Assembly (NCBI RefSeq): GCF_003730135.1
Contig: NZ_RJVO01000001.1
Coordinates: 706,001-770,000 of the forward strand
Source of the DNA: Stagnimonas aquatica
Lineage (GTDB): Bacteria; Pseudomonadota; Gammaproteobacteria; Nevskiales; Nevskiaceae
Direction: 5' to 3'
DNA: 64,000 nucleotides
A model generated the notes under the pieces. The model was not told the DNA's origin. It saw nothing but the letters and a program-made list of their open reading frames with translations, and ran no database searches. Position numbers and translations under genes: made by a program. Of the stretch, positions 63,237 through 64,000 are shown in pieces (within the stretch, counting starts at the first letter, position 1; the number at the start of each line of letters is the position of its first letter).

Positions 63237-63413
63237 TCAGTTCTCCTTGGAGCAACCGCAGCCGCCGTGCTGGCAGGCCGCCGGCGCGGGGTCGTCGCTC
63301 AGGGGCAGACGGGAGGCGTCCTCGAAGCGCGTGCGGTTACGCGCGGAGTAGGCCCAGACGGTGATGGCGACGAAAGACGCCAGCAGTAAGGCGGTGACGA
63401 TGCCGCTGATCAT
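63237..63413 (-). CDS. ccoQ: cbb3 oxidase subunit CcoQ with Cys-rich tail
   Basis: A 58-residue protein: one membrane helix and the family pattern FVAITVWAYSARNRTRFEDASRLPLSDD. Beyond it the protein has an added tail with Cys47, His49, Cys52 and Cys54 (CQHGGCGC), a possible metal-binding site absent from ordinary CcoQ. CcoQ stabilises the oxidase. Confidence 0.82.
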   Translation of the reverse strand: MISGIVTALLLASFVAITVWAYSARNRTRFEDASRLPLSDDPAPAACQHGGCGCSKEN

Positions 63414-63432
63414 GGCTGTTCTCCTTAATCGG

Positions 63433-64000
63433 TTACTGGGCCGGCGCCGCCGTTTCGGCGGCGGCCGGCGCGGGCTCGCCCTCGGCGGGCTGCTCGGCGG
63501 GCGCGGTGGCCTCGGGCGCGGGCGGCGGGACCACCGCTGGCACCTCCGGCTTCGGCACCTTCAGCGATTGCAGGAAGGCGATCAGGGCATCCATCTCGGT
63601 GTAGCCCTGCACCGCCGCCGGAGCAGCGGCGATGTCCTGCTCGGTGAACGGCACGCCGACCCGCGACAGTGCCCGCATCTCGGCGACCACGTCCTCGGCC
63701 TTCAGCGGCGTCGCCGCCAGCCAGGGGTAGCCCGGCATGTTGGATTCCGGCACCACGTCGCGCGGGTTCTTCAGGTGGATGCGGTGCCAGTCGTCGCTGT
63801 AGCGGCCGCCGACCCGGGCGAGGTCCGGGCCGGTGCGCTTGGAACCCCACTGGAAGGGGTGATCCCACACCGACTCGCCGGCGGTGGAGGCGGGGCCGTA
63901 GCGCATCACCTCCTCGTGCAGCGAGCGGACCATCTGCGAGTGGCAGTTGTAGCAGCCCTCGCGCAGGTAGACATCGCGGCCGGCGACTTCCAGCGGCGTG
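63433..64000 (-). CDS. ccoO: cbb3 oxidase subunit II, CcoO (C-terminal part)
   Basis: The gene continues past the window end. The visible 189 codons contain the haem c motif CYNCH ([22 protein letters not shown]), SWDHPFQW-type loop ([23 protein letters not shown]), the Met ligand segment (NMPGYPWL) and the end of the domain. After it is an Ala/Pro/Glu tail of about 40 residues, longer than in most CcoO. It is the monohaem subunit that receives electrons from CcoP. Confidence 0.93.
   Translation of the reverse strand, partial: TPLEVAGRDVYLREGCYNCHSQMVRSLHEEVMRYGPASTAGESVWDHPFQWGSKRTGPDLARVGGRYSDDWHRIHLKNPRDVVPESNMPGYPWLAATPLKAEDVVAEMRALSRVGVPFTEQDIAAAPAAVQGYTEMDALIAFLQSLKVPKPEVPAVVPPPAPEATAPAEQPAEGEPAPAAAETAAPAQ

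Overview
The window looks like chromosome from a GC-rich gammaproteobacterium with respiratory metabolism that degrades steroids. The sequence shows ubiquinone accessory protein UbiK, DusC, a YifB/ComM-type ATPase, an FNR with an iron-sulfur cysteine set, a cbb3 oxidase assembly locus and a steroid C/D-ring gene set. A placement near Nevskiales/Xanthomonadales is inference only. Most of the window is dense, very high-GC coding DNA. The exception is about 51.3-55.5 kb, which has visibly lower GC and is an integron cassette array. No rRNA, tRNA or CRISPR was seen.

0-17 kb: the 3' end of speE, small exported proteins, a nitrogen-sensing glnK-amtB-glnK block (sigma-54 type promoter plus NtrC-like site), a Na+/H+ antiporter-like protein, ubiK, a comM-like ATPase, a TorF-type porin, cytochrome c5, fabH, dusC, a GIY-YIG protein, and a LysR gene divergent from azoR-doxX-pirin.

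15.5-25 kb: an oxygen-response region. It holds a PAS protein with degenerate GGDEF, an RpoH-like sigma factor, FNR, FixJ, a FixL that keeps the haem-ligand His and the key Arg, and an overlapping pair coding for an HDAC-like deacetylase and a Pat-like lysine acetyltransferase. FNR-type boxes (TTGAY-N4-RTCAA) lie before the PAS protein, the sigma factor and the HDAC gene. A fourth lies before a DksA-like gene next to the cbb3 assembly genes at 57-64 kb (ccoO-Q-orf-P-orf-G-H-I-S). This suggests one microaerobic circuit.

25-48 kb: steroid catabolism. Minus strand: a fused double acyl-CoA dehydrogenase, a beta-propeller lipoprotein, a DUF305 protein, a thioesterase, an SDR, a FadA6-like thiolase, a FadE pair, an enoyl-CoA hydratase, IpdC, EchA20, IpdB, IpdA and an HsaC/TesB-like extradiol dioxygenase. 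Plus strand: an SDR, a FadD3-like ligase, then a GGDEF protein, an XRE regulator and three more SDRs. Palindromic repeats, a 265-bp MITE-like element and two copies of a ~300-bp dispersed repeat lie in this part.

48-56.5 kb: an MgtC-like membrane protein, a lipoprotein, a transposase remnant, and a complete chromosomal integron. The integron has nine cassettes with nine attC sites, an attI region and a full-length IntI. The cassettes are read leftward, away from the integrase. Two are identical 316-bp cassettes with a 19-bp inverted repeat. One encodes a membrane-anchored protein with an ExK nuclease-like motif, and at least one carries genes in the reverse orientation.
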